NCBI GenBank assembly: GCA_000403255.2
Contig: KE159582.1
Coordinates: 540,417 to 604,416, forward strand
Length of the DNA stretch: 64,000 nt
From: Lachnospiraceae bacterium 3-1
Lineage (GTDB): Bacteria > Bacillota > Clostridia > Lachnospirales > Lachnospiraceae
Direction: 5' to 3'
Positions 46,319 through 55,212 of this stretch are shown piece by piece. A program made the position numbers and the translations under genes. Each line of letters starts with the position of its first letter. Position 1 is the stretch's first letter. The notes beneath the pieces were generated by a model. The model did not search any database. It was not told where the DNA came from and was given only the letters and a program-made list of their open reading frames with translations.

Positions 46319-46421
46319 ATTTTATGTGATTTTTCCATGTCCGACGTACTTTTGAAATCCGGCCTGTATTTTGGGGTATGGACAGAGCTTGTGATTCCAA
46401 ATAAGGAGATCCAGTGGATAT

Positions 46422-46491
46422 TTTTTATCTTATAGGAAAGACCGTGTTACTGTAAAGTGTTAAAGTCCATGACTTTCCTATAAGATAAAAA
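46422..46491 (+). promoter_or_regulatory. Long perfect hairpin in the metF leader
   Basis: Perfect 19-base arms (46422-46440 and 46473-46491) enclose a 32-base loop. The 3' arm ends in AAAAA, not T, so it is not a plus-strand terminator as drawn. It lies in the 45930-46823 non-coding gap and could be a regulatory or processing structure. Confidence 0.7.
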
Positions 46492-46496
46492 TAATA

Positions 46497-46615
46497 TGCA
46501 CACTCGTGCGAATAGAAGATGTCACTGCGTGACCGCACTCGGCGCAGCAAAGTGTGCAAGCCCCTCATGAGGGAGGGGTAGGGGAGCTGAAGTGGGCTTG
46601 CCCACTTTGTTCAGC
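46497..46615 (+). promoter_or_regulatory. Cluster of four hairpins in the metF leader
   Basis: Arms TGCACACT/AGTGTGCA (46497-46504, 46551-46558) enclose GTCAC-TGC-GTGAC (46521-46533). Next come the palindrome CCCTCATGAGGG (46562-46573) and a hairpin AAGTGGGC-TT-GCCCACTT (46590-46607) extended by GCTGAA/TTCAGC. The stretch is more GC-rich than its surroundings. I cannot match SAM, cobalamin, THF or T-box consensus here. From 46616 to the metF start nothing else is evident. Confidence 0.6.
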
Positions 46616-46822
46616 AGATTCGTGAATGGATGAAAGAGGAAATATTAAGTGGCAATGCAACAGACTAAAGATAGAGGATATGAAGACGCCCTTAGAAAGA
46701 ATGGAATGAAAAAGATATATCGGTACAGAATAGCATGTAAGAAAAAACAGTGCATGGTTGTGTCTGAATGATATGTCAGGGAAGGGGAAAAATAGTCCGA
46801 AGGAAAGGAATTGAGGAGAAAC

Positions 46823-47695
46823 ATGAAGATATCAGAATTATTAAAAACAAAAGAAGTAACCATAAGCTGTGAGTTATTTCCGCCAAAGAAAGGCTCAGAA
46901 TTGAAAAAGGCCCATGAAATTGTAAAGGAAATGGCAAAGGTAAAACCGTCCTTTATGAGTGTAACCTATGGCGCCAGCGGTGGAATCAGCGAACATACCG
47001 TAGATTTGGCTAATGAGGTGCAAAATATAAATGGAGTGCTGGCCCTTGCTCACTTAACCTGTGCTTCTTCTGACAGGAATAAGATACAAGAGGTATTAAA
47101 GGAGCTGCAAGAGCATGAAATTGAGAATATTTTAGCTCTTCGGGGAGATATCCCGGAAAATTTGGATTTTCCTTTGCCAGATCAGTATCACCATGCCAGT
47201 GAATTAATCGAAGAAATCAAGTCATTTGGGGATTTTTGCATTGGGGGAGCATGTTACCCAGAAGGTCACCCAGAAGCGGAATCTATCGAAGCAGATATTG
47301 AACATTTAAAAAGAAAAGTGGATGCAGGCTGTGAATTTTTAACCACTCAGATGTTTTTTGACAATAACATCATGTATAATTTCTTATACCGCACTTTGAA
47401 AAAGGGAATTGAAGTGCCCATGATTGCAGGAATTATGCCGGTTACCAATGTAAATCAGATTAAGAGAATTACTTCCTTATCGGGAACCATTCTGCCCCAG
47501 CGGTTCCGTGCGATTGTGGAACGGTTTGCAGATGATCCAGCAGCTTTAAAGCAGGCAGGGATTGCCTATGCCACAGAACAGATTATTGATTTGATTGCAA
47601 ATGGAGTGGGTCATGTGCACATTTACACGATGAATAAACCAGATGTGGCAGGAGCAATTTTCAAAAATCTTTCAGAAATTTATCACGCAGAATGA
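46823..47695 (+). CDS. metF: Methylenetetrahydrofolate reductase
   Basis: It reduces 5,10-methylene-THF to 5-methyl-THF, the methyl donor for MetH. The 290-residue TIM-barrel protein has the SCELFPPKKGSEL start, the ALRGDIP segment and QMFFDN, typical of bacterial MetF with FAD. ATG 46823 follows GAGGAGAAAC. It is the first gene of a three-gene set with the activation protein and metH, an arrangement that can also serve the Wood-Ljungdahl methyl branch in acetogens; no other acetogenesis genes are in the window. Confidence 0.94.
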   Translation: MKISELLKTKEVTISCELFPPKKGSELKKAHEIVKEMAKVKPSFMSVTYGASGGISEHTVDLANEVQNINGVLALAHLTCASSDRNKIQEVLKELQEHEIENILALRGDIPENLDFPLPDQYHHASELIEEIKSFGDFCIGGACYPEGHPEAESIEADIEHLKRKVDAGCEFLTTQMFFDNNIMYNFLYRTLKKGIEVPMIAGIMPVTNVNQIKRITSLSGTILPQRFRAIVERFADDPAALKQAGIAYATEQIIDLIANGVGHVHIYTMNKPDVAGAIFKNLSEIYHAE

Positions 47696-47749
47696 TGTGT
47701 GCAGACGGAAGAAAAATATTTTATATTTTAGTGAGTAAGGATGGAGCAT

Positions 47750-48406
47750 ATGCAGGCAGATCGAGCAGAAACATTGCGGTATTTAGGATATCGGGGACAG
47801 GAAATTGACCAGCAAACGCAAAAATTATTGGATGAGGTAATCCTGGAAATAGAACGGGACAGCTTGCCGAAAAGTGTATACCAGGAGTATCCCTGTCAGG
47901 TGAAGGGCAATCAAATAGCCGTAGGGCAGCTTACGATTACAAGTACCAATTTGGCAAAGAACTTAAAAGGGTGTGAATCTGTTGTTTTATTAGCAGCTAC
48001 CATTGGGCGTGCGGCTGATTTTATGATAAAAAAATATTCTGTGGTAAATATCGCGAAAGCCGCTGTGACACAGGCGGCAGGGGCGGCATGCATTGAAAGC
48101 TATGTGGATGAAGTGGAAGCGGCGATACGGCAGGAAGCAATGAAACGAGGCATGTATCTGCGTCCCAGGTTCAGCCCAGGCTATGGTGATTTTCCATTGG
48201 AATATCAAAAGGATATTTTTGAAATCCTGGAATGCAGCAAGCGGATCGGCGTAACTCTGACAGAAGGTAACCTTATGATGCCATCCAAATCGGTAACAGC
48301 GTTAATTGGTTTGACCACAAAGGAACGGGAATCCTGCCAGATGAAAACATGTATACAATGTGAGAAAAGGGATTGTGAATTTCGAAAAGAAGAGACTGGA
48401 GAGTGA
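47750..48406 (+). CDS. Vitamin B12-dependent methionine synthase activation domain protein
   Basis: A stand-alone version of the MetH reactivation module, 218 residues. It has the RPRFSPGYGDFPLEYQKDIF segment used for SAM binding and a PSKSVTALIGLT motif. The C-terminal Cys cluster (C-x-x-C and C-x4-C near the end) is typical of clostridial forms. It would remethylate oxidised cobalamin on MetH with SAM. ATG 47750 is preferred over ATG 47741 because AAGGA is 8 bases upstream. The metH gene starts 5 bases after its stop. Confidence 0.92.
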   Translation: MQADRAETLRYLGYRGQEIDQQTQKLLDEVILEIERDSLPKSVYQEYPCQVKGNQIAVGQLTITSTNLAKNLKGCESVVLLAATIGRAADFMIKKYSVVNIAKAAVTQAAGAACIESYVDEVEAAIRQEAMKRGMYLRPRFSPGYGDFPLEYQKDIFEILECSKRIGVTLTEGNLMMPSKSVTALIGLTTKERESCQMKTCIQCEKRDCEFRKEETGE

Positions 48407-48411
48407 ATAAC

Positions 48412-50799
48412 ATGAATGTGATAGATCGGATAAAGACAGAACTATTGTTTTTTGATGGGGCAATGGGTACAATGCTTCAAAAACAAGGCTTGCAGACTGG
48501 AGAATTACCGGAGGTTTGGAATATAACAAAGGAAGATGTAATTTTAGATATTCATAAGCAATATCTGAACGCAGGATGCAATATTGTGAAAGCGAATACC
48601 TTTGGGATAAATCCATTTAAAATCCAAGGCAGTGGGTATAGCTGTGAAGAATTAACGGTACAGGGAATTAAACTGGTAAAACGCGCCATTGCAGAGACAG
48701 GAAAAGAAGCTTATGCGGCTTTGGATATTGGCTCATTGGGGAAGCTGTTGGAGCCTTTGGGGGATTTATCCTTTGAAGATGCTTATGCAGCGTTTCAGCC
48801 CATATGCATTGCTGGAGAACAGGCGGGGGCGGATCTTTGCCTGATAGAGACTATGAATGATACTTATGAAATCAAAGCGGCAGTACTGGCAGCGAAAGAA
48901 AATACGAATCTTCCGGTGATTGTGACCATGGTATTAGATGAAAATGGAAAATTGCTGACAGGAGCAGACTTAGAAGCAGCAGTGGCTATGCTAGAAGGAC
49001 TGAGAGTGGATGCCATTGGTTTAAACTGTGGGTTTGGACCGGATATCATGAAAGAATTTCTTCCTAAGCTACGGGAAATCTGCTCCCTGCCCATTGTTCT
49101 GAATCCCAATGCAGGACTTCCAGTCGTGGTAGATGGAAAAACATCTTATCTTGTAAAACCAGAAGAATTTGCAGCAGTTATGAGAGAAATTGCGTTGGAT
49201 GGCGTATCGATACTAGGGGGCTGCTGTGGAACTACTCCAGCCCATATTCGTGCATTGGTGGAGAACTGCAAAGGGCTTGCTCCTCTTGCAATCACAGAAA
49301 AAGAGAGATCTGTGGTTTCTTCTTATACCCATGCAGTAGTATTAAACAACCGTCCGAAAATTATCGGGGAACGGATTAATCCCACAGGAAAATCACGTTT
49401 TAAGCAGGCGTTACGAGAGAAGGATTTGGAATATATCTACAAAGAGGCTCTCACACAACAGGATCGGGGAGCACATATCCTGGATGTAAATGTTGGGCTT
49501 CCAGAAATTGATGAAGTGGAAATGATGGGGAAAGTGGTTACTGGGCTCCAGGGAATTACAGATCTTCCCCTTCAAATTGATACTTCGAATATGACCGCTA
49601 TGGAGACAGCTATGCGGTTGTACAATGGAAAGCCTCTTTTGAATTCTGTCAATGGAAAACAGGAATCTATGGATGCAGTTTTTCCTTTGGCAGCGAAGTA
49701 CGGCGGCATGGTGGTATGCTTGACTTTAGATGAAAATGGGATTCCAGAAACTTCCCAGGGCAGGATTCAGATTGCAGAAAAAATCATAAAAGAAGCCAAA
49801 AAATATGGAATTAAAAAGAAGGATTTATTGATCGATACTTTGACTTTGACCATAAGTACTGGTCAGGAAAATGCAAAAATTACGTTAGATGCTTTGGATT
49901 ATGTGCGCCATACCCTTGGGGTAAATACTACATTGGGTGTTTCTAATATTTCATTTGGGCTGCCTCAGCGCGAAAAAATCAATACTGCCTTTTTTACCAT
50001 TGCATTGTCCCGGGGATTAAGCGCTGGAATTATTAATCCAAACAGCGAAGCTATGATGGCCGCTTATTACGCTTATTGTGCATTGAATGGAAGTGACAGT
50101 CAATGCAGCGACTATATCAATTATCTCTCCCAACAGCCGGACCAGCCCAAGGCAGCTTCTTCTGGAAGTAAGGAGCTTACCTTGTTTGAGGCAGTGGTAA
50201 AAGGACTTGCAGCCAGTGTAGGGATTGCAGCCAAGAAAGAGTTGGAAACCAGAGAGCCTTTGGCTGTCATCGACGAAGCTTTGATTCCGGCTTTGGATCA
50301 AGTGGGACAGGGATTTGAGAAAAAAACAGTATTTCTTCCACAGCTTTTGATGAGTGCAGATGCAGCAAAAGCTGGATTTGATGCCATAAAAGAACATCTG
50401 AAAATGCAAGGGAATCATTCTGAATCGAAAGGTTCCATTGTAATTGCAACTGTAAAAGGGGACATCCATGATATAGGGAAGAATATTGTTAAGGTGCTGT
50501 TGGAAAATTATGGATTTCAGGTTATTGATTTGGGGAAGGATGTTTCACCAGAGAGGGTAGTGGAAGCTGCCAGAGAACATAAGGTTAAATTGGTGGGCTT
50601 AAGTGCATTGATGACTACCACAGTGGCAAATATGGAGCTTACCATAAAGATGTTGAAACAAGAGCTGCCAGAATGCTTGGTTATGGTAGGCGGTGCAGTG
50701 CTGACTCAAACATACGCAGATATGATTGGAGCAGATTTTTATTCCAAAGATGCGATGGGCTCTGTTCGGTATGCCAATGAGGTGATAACGAGAACTTGA
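48412..50799 (+). CDS. metH: Cobalamin-dependent methionine synthase lacking reactivation domain
   Basis: The 795-residue enzyme moves a methyl group from methyl-THF through cobalamin to homocysteine. Domains in order: homocysteine/zinc barrel with GLNCGF near 204 and GGCCGTTPAH near 269; pterin-binding domain from about 312 (IIGERINPTGKSRF); B12 helical cap; and cobalamin domain with DIHDIG near 685 supplying the His ligand. The C-terminal reactivation domain of E. coli MetH is absent and is supplied by the preceding gene. ATG 48412 follows GGAG by 10 bases; GTG 48403 is too close. Confidence 0.95.
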   Translation: MNVIDRIKTELLFFDGAMGTMLQKQGLQTGELPEVWNITKEDVILDIHKQYLNAGCNIVKANTFGINPFKIQGSGYSCEELTVQGIKLVKRAIAETGKEAYAALDIGSLGKLLEPLGDLSFEDAYAAFQPICIAGEQAGADLCLIETMNDTYEIKAAVLAAKENTNLPVIVTMVLDENGKLLTGADLEAAVAMLEGLRVDAIGLNCGFGPDIMKEFLPKLREICSLPIVLNPNAGLPVVVDGKTSYLVKPEEFAAVMREIALDGVSILGGCCGTTPAHIRALVENCKGLAPLAITEKERSVVSSYTHAVVLNNRPKIIGERINPTGKSRFKQALREKDLEYIYKEALTQQDRGAHILDVNVGLPEIDEVEMMGKVVTGLQGITDLPLQIDTSNMTAMETAMRLYNGKPLLNSVNGKQESMDAVFPLAAKYGGMVVCLTLDENGIPETSQGRIQIAEKIIKEAKKYGIKKKDLLIDTLTLTISTGQENAKITLDALDYVRHTLGVNTTLGVSNISFGLPQREKINTAFFTIALSRGLSAGIINPNSEAMMAAYYAYCALNGSDSQCSDYINYLSQQPDQPKAASSGSKELTLFEAVVKGLAASVGIAAKKELETREPLAVIDEALIPALDQVGQGFEKKTVFLPQLLMSADAAKAGFDAIKEHLKMQGNHSESKGSIVIATVKGDIHDIGKNIVKVLLENYGFQVIDLGKDVSPERVVEAAREHKVKLVGLSALMTTTVANMELTIKMLKQELPECLVMVGGAVLTQTYADMIGADFYSKDAMGSVRYANEVITRT

Positions 50800-50987
50800 T
50801 GAGAGAAAAAGTATTGCAAAAAATCTTTCCTGCATTTGCTACGGTCAACTCCATTACTCTTTATGGAATGGCTGGGTCGAAAAATTGTGTTTACATAGTA
50901 GCTTAGACACAAGTGGGGTTGCAGTGGAGATTTGATGTCAATGCGGTCAGCAGCGCAACGTTTTCCAGAAACGGTATTATAGAGGCT

Positions 50988-51027
50988 AAAATATGCTGTG
51001 AGGTTTTCCATGCAGCATATTTTTTTG
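50988..51027 (+). terminator. Terminator after metH
   Basis: Arms AAAATATGCTG and CAGCATATTTT (50988-50998, 51013-51023) with a trailing T-run. The 188 bases between the metH stop and this stem show no gene or site that I can support. Confidence 0.85.
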
Positions 51028-51133
51028 CTTTAATGTATTCCATAAAGGCGCATAACTAATAATCGAAATCACTTCCATGAACTTTCCAACCCTTTCTGAA
51101 TATATTACTAAAAAAGGAAGGAGCTGGAGAGTT

Positions 51134-52045
51134 TTGAACATTAATGACGTATTGTGGGGATGTCTTGCAATTTTTGCAGTATTGGTCGTGATTTTATGTT
51201 GTTGCAGGTATCGAAGACATAGAAAAGCAAAATATTTGGTAAAAACCCGGAGTGAGCAGGAAAAATATGCAGAAATCAACCAGGCATTGGGACCCTTTGG
51301 ATTTGCCTACAGCCTGTCAAAAGACATTTTTTATTCCTTGGAAGATGCTTGGCAGAGGAAGTTCGGCTATGGGAAAATATATGATGAGATGGCCCCGGTT
51401 ATGAATATGATTATAGATTGTGAGCCTATTTATTTTGAATACGATGGACGAAGATGGATGATTGAGTTCTGGAAAGGACAGTATGGAATTACCACCGGGG
51501 CTGAGGTAGGAATTTATGTGGAGAATGAGAGAGGTATATCCCAAAATCCTGAAGATGTATTTTATGACTGCGTATCCAAGGAGGAAGAGCTTCCAATCAA
51601 TATGAAGCTTTACAAAAATGGAAAAATGGTATACCAAAGAATTGAGAATCATTGGTGGTTGACAGGCTTTGTACTGGGAGAGTTTTCGTATCCGGGGGAA
51701 TTGATGCTGGAAGCAGCCATCAGTTTTCAAGACAGGGAAATGTTGGAGGCATTTATAGGCGGATGCTACCAGGCAGGATATCAGCCAGAGGATTTGCATA
51801 TTTGGCATCATCAAGTCTTTCTTCGGATTTATCGCCCTAAAAAAAGGCAGGTATATGGTTATGGCAGGCTTTTTTGTAGATTGGTGCAGTGGCAGAACCG
51901 ACATAATTGTAAACTCTTTTTACGGGTAACAAAAGATTTTACCAAAACCCTTGACAAAATTTATTATTTGATGCTTGCATACCCAAGGATTTTTGCCATC
52001 ATTACAAAAACAGGACGAATTGCTTGGGAGAAAAAGAAATCATGA
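51134..52045 (+). CDS. DUF4474 domain protein with N-terminal membrane anchor
   Basis: A membrane helix (LWGCLAIFAVLVVILCCC) near residues 7-24 and a basic stop-transfer (RYRRHRK) are followed by a cytoplasmic region whose ALGPFGFAYSLSKDIFYS to YGITTGAEVGIY part I recognise as DUF4474, a domain of unknown function in Clostridia. TTG 51134 is chosen since AAGGAG lies 10 bases upstream and the helix is then N-terminal; ATG 51077 has no ribosome site. Its stop overlaps the start of the metallophosphoesterase gene (ATGA), suggesting linked functions. Confidence 0.8.
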   Translation: MNINDVLWGCLAIFAVLVVILCCCRYRRHRKAKYLVKTRSEQEKYAEINQALGPFGFAYSLSKDIFYSLEDAWQRKFGYGKIYDEMAPVMNMIIDCEPIYFEYDGRRWMIEFWKGQYGITTGAEVGIYVENERGISQNPEDVFYDCVSKEEELPINMKLYKNGKMVYQRIENHWWLTGFVLGEFSYPGELMLEAAISFQDREMLEAFIGGCYQAGYQPEDLHIWHHQVFLRIYRPKKRQVYGYGRLFCRLVQWQNRHNCKLFLRVTKDFTKTLDKIYYLMLAYPRIFAIITKTGRIAWEKKKS

Positions 52046-52941
52046 GGCGTACAGAAAAAAGGCTGAACCAGGCTTATGAGAAAGCATTTTGTCTGCCAAT
52101 TCATATGGGCAGCCGCATTGTATTGATGAGTGACTGCCATCGCGGAATTGGCAATTGGGGAGATAATTTTCAGGCAAATCAAAATTTATTTTTTGCCGCA
52201 TTACAGTATTATAACCGAAGAAATTTTATTTATATTGAATTGGGGGATGGAGACGAGCTTTGGGAAAATAGGAATTTGCAAGAAATTGTGCGGATACACA
52301 GTAATCAGTTCTGGATGATGGGAGAGTTTTACAAGAGTCAGAGACTTTACATGTTGTATGGAAATCATGATCGGAAAAAAGAAAAGGAAAAATATTTCAG
52401 GAACAAATGTCATACTTATTATTGTGAATCAGAAGAAAGTGAGAAAAGTTTGTTTCCAGACATGAAAGTCCACGAGGCCATTCGGCTGCAGGAATCATGC
52501 AGTGGAATAGAGCTGTTTTTGGTACATGGACATCAGGGAGATTTCTGGAACGATACCTTATGGAGGGTTACCCGGTTTTTGGTGAGGTATCTTTGGCGGC
52601 CTTTGGAACTGGCTGGCTGCAACGATCCCACCAGTGCAGCCAAGAATTACCAGAAAAAGGAGAGGGTGGAAAAGAAGCTGTCTGAGTGGGCAATGCGCCA
52701 TGAAACTTTGTTGGTAGCTGGGCATACCCATCGGCCTGTTTTGCCAAAGCCGGGAGAGGGGTATTATTTTAACGATGGAAGCTGCGTTCATCCTCGTTGT
52801 ATCACCGCTTTGGAATTGGAGCGAGGAGCAATTTCTTTGGTAAAGTGGAGTGTGAAGGTACGGGAAGACAATGTAGTCTACATTGGCCGGGATGTGTTAG
52901 AGGGGCCTAGGTTCCTGACAGAATACAAAAAGCGCGGATGA
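52042..52941 (+). CDS. Calcineurin-like metallophosphoesterase
   Basis: The five metallophosphoesterase motifs are visible: D31-C-H33, GDGDELW (D69), GNHD, HGHQGD and GHTH. These bind two metal ions and cut phosphoesters; the substrate cannot be read from the sequence. The LMSDCHRGIG...NFQANQNLFFAAL part resembles UDP-diacylglucosamine hydrolase-like members. ATG 52042 has GGGAG 11 bases upstream and overlaps the DUF4474 stop by 4 bases. The 299-residue length is normal and there is no signal peptide. Confidence 0.9.
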   Translation: MRRTEKRLNQAYEKAFCLPIHMGSRIVLMSDCHRGIGNWGDNFQANQNLFFAALQYYNRRNFIYIELGDGDELWENRNLQEIVRIHSNQFWMMGEFYKSQRLYMLYGNHDRKKEKEKYFRNKCHTYYCESEESEKSLFPDMKVHEAIRLQESCSGIELFLVHGHQGDFWNDTLWRVTRFLVRYLWRPLELAGCNDPTSAAKNYQKKERVEKKLSEWAMRHETLLVAGHTHRPVLPKPGEGYYFNDGSCVHPRCITALELERGAISLVKWSVKVREDNVVYIGRDVLEGPRFLTEYKKRG

Positions 52942-53060
52942 TTTCTAAAATCTAAGAAAAAATTAAGAATTAAAGAAAGAAATAATGAAAATACTTGTGA
53001 TAACTTTAAGATATCAAAAAGGACAGCAGTTTTAGATAAAAGAGGAGGGCAGGTGTTTTT

Positions 53061-53681
53061 ATGAGGATAAGCAAAGAAAACTATGTGATACAATTGCAGC
53101 TTCATAATAAAAAAGCATTGCATTTTTTTATTGCAGAGCACGGGGAGCAGTTGGTATCTATAATCAAAAAACATTTATTTACGTTGCCGCACCTGCAGCA
53201 GGAATGTCTGGTAGATACAGTAACAGAGATTTGGAATCATATGGATAGCTTTGACAATCAAAACGAATTTGGAAATTGGGTAGGGGCAGTGGCAAGATAC
53301 CGTTGCCTGGAATTTTTAAGGGTTCATCAGGAGGAAGCAACGATCCCTTGGTTGATTGAGAAAGAGATTGCAGAAGAAAAAGAAATGATGGTGAGCTGCT
53401 TAAATACCCAGGAGCAAGAGCTGTTTTATCGTTTTTATGTTGGAGAGGATTTCAAAAAAATACCAAAAAAGGACGGAAACATTGTTTATCGTAATATGTA
53501 TGATTTGCTGAACCGGATTGATACAGATATTTTTGAATATGAAAAGGAAAGCCTGACCTTGGAAGAGAAGGAGCAGATGTTCCAGAAATTCCAGTCAATA
53601 CTAGGAGAGAAAACAGGACGGTTTTCTTTGAAAAAATATTTTGAGAAATCCTTTCAAAGAATGGCTTTTATGAATTGCTGA
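53061..53681 (+). CDS. Divergent sigma-70-like (ECF-type) protein
   Basis: Residues 10-90 follow sigma region 2: a segment ending EFGNWVGAVARYRCLEFLR matches the pattern of ECF sigma factors. The part from about 110 (EQELFYRFYVGEDFKKIPK) resembles a worn sigma region 4 without a clear recognition helix. About 50 further residues at the C-terminus are highly charged and unassigned. AGAGGAGGGCAGG lies upstream of the ATG. No anti-sigma gene follows: a terminator and a convergent gene do. It may be a true but atypical sigma factor or a degenerate one. Confidence 0.6.
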   Translation: MRISKENYVIQLQLHNKKALHFFIAEHGEQLVSIIKKHLFTLPHLQQECLVDTVTEIWNHMDSFDNQNEFGNWVGAVARYRCLEFLRVHQEEATIPWLIEKEIAEEKEMMVSCLNTQEQELFYRFYVGEDFKKIPKKDGNIVYRNMYDLLNRIDTDIFEYEKESLTLEEKEQMFQKFQSILGEKTGRFSLKKYFEKSFQRMAFMNC

Positions 53682-53771
53682 GAGAGCCGTAAGGGAATGT
53701 TAGCATTTTGACGTAATTGTCTGAGACGGGATTGTTTCTAAATTGTAATTCAAAGGATTAATGCAAAATAC

Positions 53772-53821
53772 AAAATTCTACAGTATATCGTTACAGTAAA
53801 ATCGATAGGCTGTAGAATTTT
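53772..53821. terminator. Bidirectional terminator between convergent genes
   Basis: Perfect 12-base arms AAAATTCTACAG and CTGTAGAATTTT (53772-53783, 53810-53821) with T/A-rich flanks. Confidence 0.8.
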
Positions 53822-53839
53822 CTTTTTGTAGATTATATG

Positions 53840-55012
53840 TTATTTCTTATCCTTAAATGCAAGCTTCAAAAAAATTGGAGTGATAATGGTAGTGATTACC
53901 ACGGTTACAACAATAGGCGCATATAAGGAATCACTGAGTAATCCCAGGGATTCTCCTTTATTTGCAACAATCAATGCAACCTCTCCACGGGAAATCATAC
54001 CGATACCAATCTGGAGAGATTCTTTTGAGGTATAACCCATCATTTTTGCGCCCAAACCACAGCCTAAAATTTTGGTCAGAATGGCAACGATTAAAAGCAG
54101 AGCAGTGAATAGCAGCAGGTTATCAGACATAGAGCTCAATTCTACTTTCAAGCCGATGCTTGCGAAAAACACAGGGGCAACCAATAAGTATGATACGGTA
54201 TCAAATTGATGGTATATGACTTCTCTCTTTGTGCTGTGGCTTAGTATCAGTCCTGCAACATAAGCGCCAGTAATATCTGCTACTCCAAAGAAGTGCTCTG
54301 CACAGTAAGACATCAGCAAGCAGAAAGCAAAAGCCAGGATTACATGCCGCCGATTGGGTCTGGGATCAAAAGAAATCCATTTTTGTGTGACAAAACCAAA
54401 AATAACACCGAAAAGTATGGCAAAAACAAAAAATCCGATGATTTTTAACAATACAAATAAAATATTGGTGCTTGGGTCAGCCATGCTGGTAATTACAGTG
54501 AGGGCAATAATTCCCAGGATATCGTCGATAATGGCGGCCCCGAGAATGGCAGTTCCTGCCTTTGTGGAAACTTTTCCCATTTCCTTTAAGGTTTCTACGG
54601 TTATACTTACAGATGTAGCGGTTAAAATAATACCAATAAACATATTCTGTAACAATTCACTGGCGGAAAGTTCAGGGGAAGCCACGTGACAGGCTATGGC
54701 AATTCCCAGTCCTCCGGCCAATGGAAAGAGAACGCCAAAAAGGGCAATGATAAAAGATGCAAGCCCAGAGCGTTTCAGTTCCTCGGTATCTGTTTCCAGG
54801 CCAGCCATAAACATCAGACCGATGACGCCAATTTCCGATACCTGATTTAAAAAAACGCTGCCATGAACCAAATTTAAACATGCAGGTCCAAGAATCAGGC
54901 CAGCGACCAATGCTCCTACCACCTGTGGCATATGGGCGCGTCGTGTGACCAGACCAAGCAATTTTGTGCTTATAAGAATAATTGCTAAATACAATAGATA
55001 ATCATAATTCAT
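53840..55012 (-). CDS. CPA2-family cation:proton antiporter
   Basis: The 390-residue protein has about 12 to 13 membrane helices throughout and the family motifs MPQVVGALVAGLILGPACL near the start, AAIIDDILGIIAL in the middle (the paired Asp that carries ions), and MISRGEVALIVANKG near the end. It lacks the cytoplasmic TrkA-N/RCK domain of KefB/C, so it is the short form, likely Na+/H+ or K+/H+ exchange. ATG 55012 follows GGAGGG by 6 bases. It has its own promoter on the minus strand. Confidence 0.92.
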   Translation of the reverse strand: MNYDYLLYLAIILISTKLLGLVTRRAHMPQVVGALVAGLILGPACLNLVHGSVFLNQVSEIGVIGLMFMAGLETDTEELKRSGLASFIIALFGVLFPLAGGLGIAIACHVASPELSASELLQNMFIGIILTATSVSITVETLKEMGKVSTKAGTAILGAAIIDDILGIIALTVITSMADPSTNILFVLLKIIGFFVFAILFGVIFGFVTQKWISFDPRPNRRHVILAFAFCLLMSYCAEHFFGVADITGAYVAGLILSHSTKREVIYHQFDTVSYLLVAPVFFASIGLKVELSSMSDNLLLFTALLLIVAILTKILGCGLGAKMMGYTSKESLQIGIGMISRGEVALIVANKGESLGLLSDSLYAPIVVTVVITTIITPIFLKLAFKDKK

Positions 55013-55051
55013 AAAAATCCCTCCGTACACTCCTACAAATAATTCTTAGGA

Positions 55052-55080
55052 ATTATAACTCGATGAACGTGAAAAAACAA
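55052..55080 (-). promoter_or_regulatory. Promoter of the CPA2 antiporter
   Basis: Minus strand TTGTTT (55080-55075), 17 bases, TATAAT (55057-55052). A near-palindrome AATTCTTAGGAATT (55041-55054) overlaps the -10 box. Confidence 0.55.
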
Positions 55081-55153
55081 GTCAAAAAATTGCCAATAAA
55101 AAACAAATTGATACACTTTTTTGGTAAAAAATAAACGATATCCAAAGAAATGA

Positions 55154-55182
55154 TTGTGTTTCCAGGAATAATTTACTATGAT
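55154..55182 (+). promoter_or_regulatory. Promoter of asparaginase
   Basis: TTGTGT, 17 bases, TATGAT. Transcription starting near 55189 rules out the ATG at 55150 and supports the start at 55213. Confidence 0.6.
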
Positions 55183-55212
55183 AGAGAAAAAATAGAAAGG
55201 GCGTATTGTTAC

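Noticed and set aside
46706-46771. 21-codon frame (MKKIYRYRIACKKK...) in the metF leader as a leader peptide
   Set aside because: No convincing ribosome site and no run of Met, Cys or other regulatory codons.
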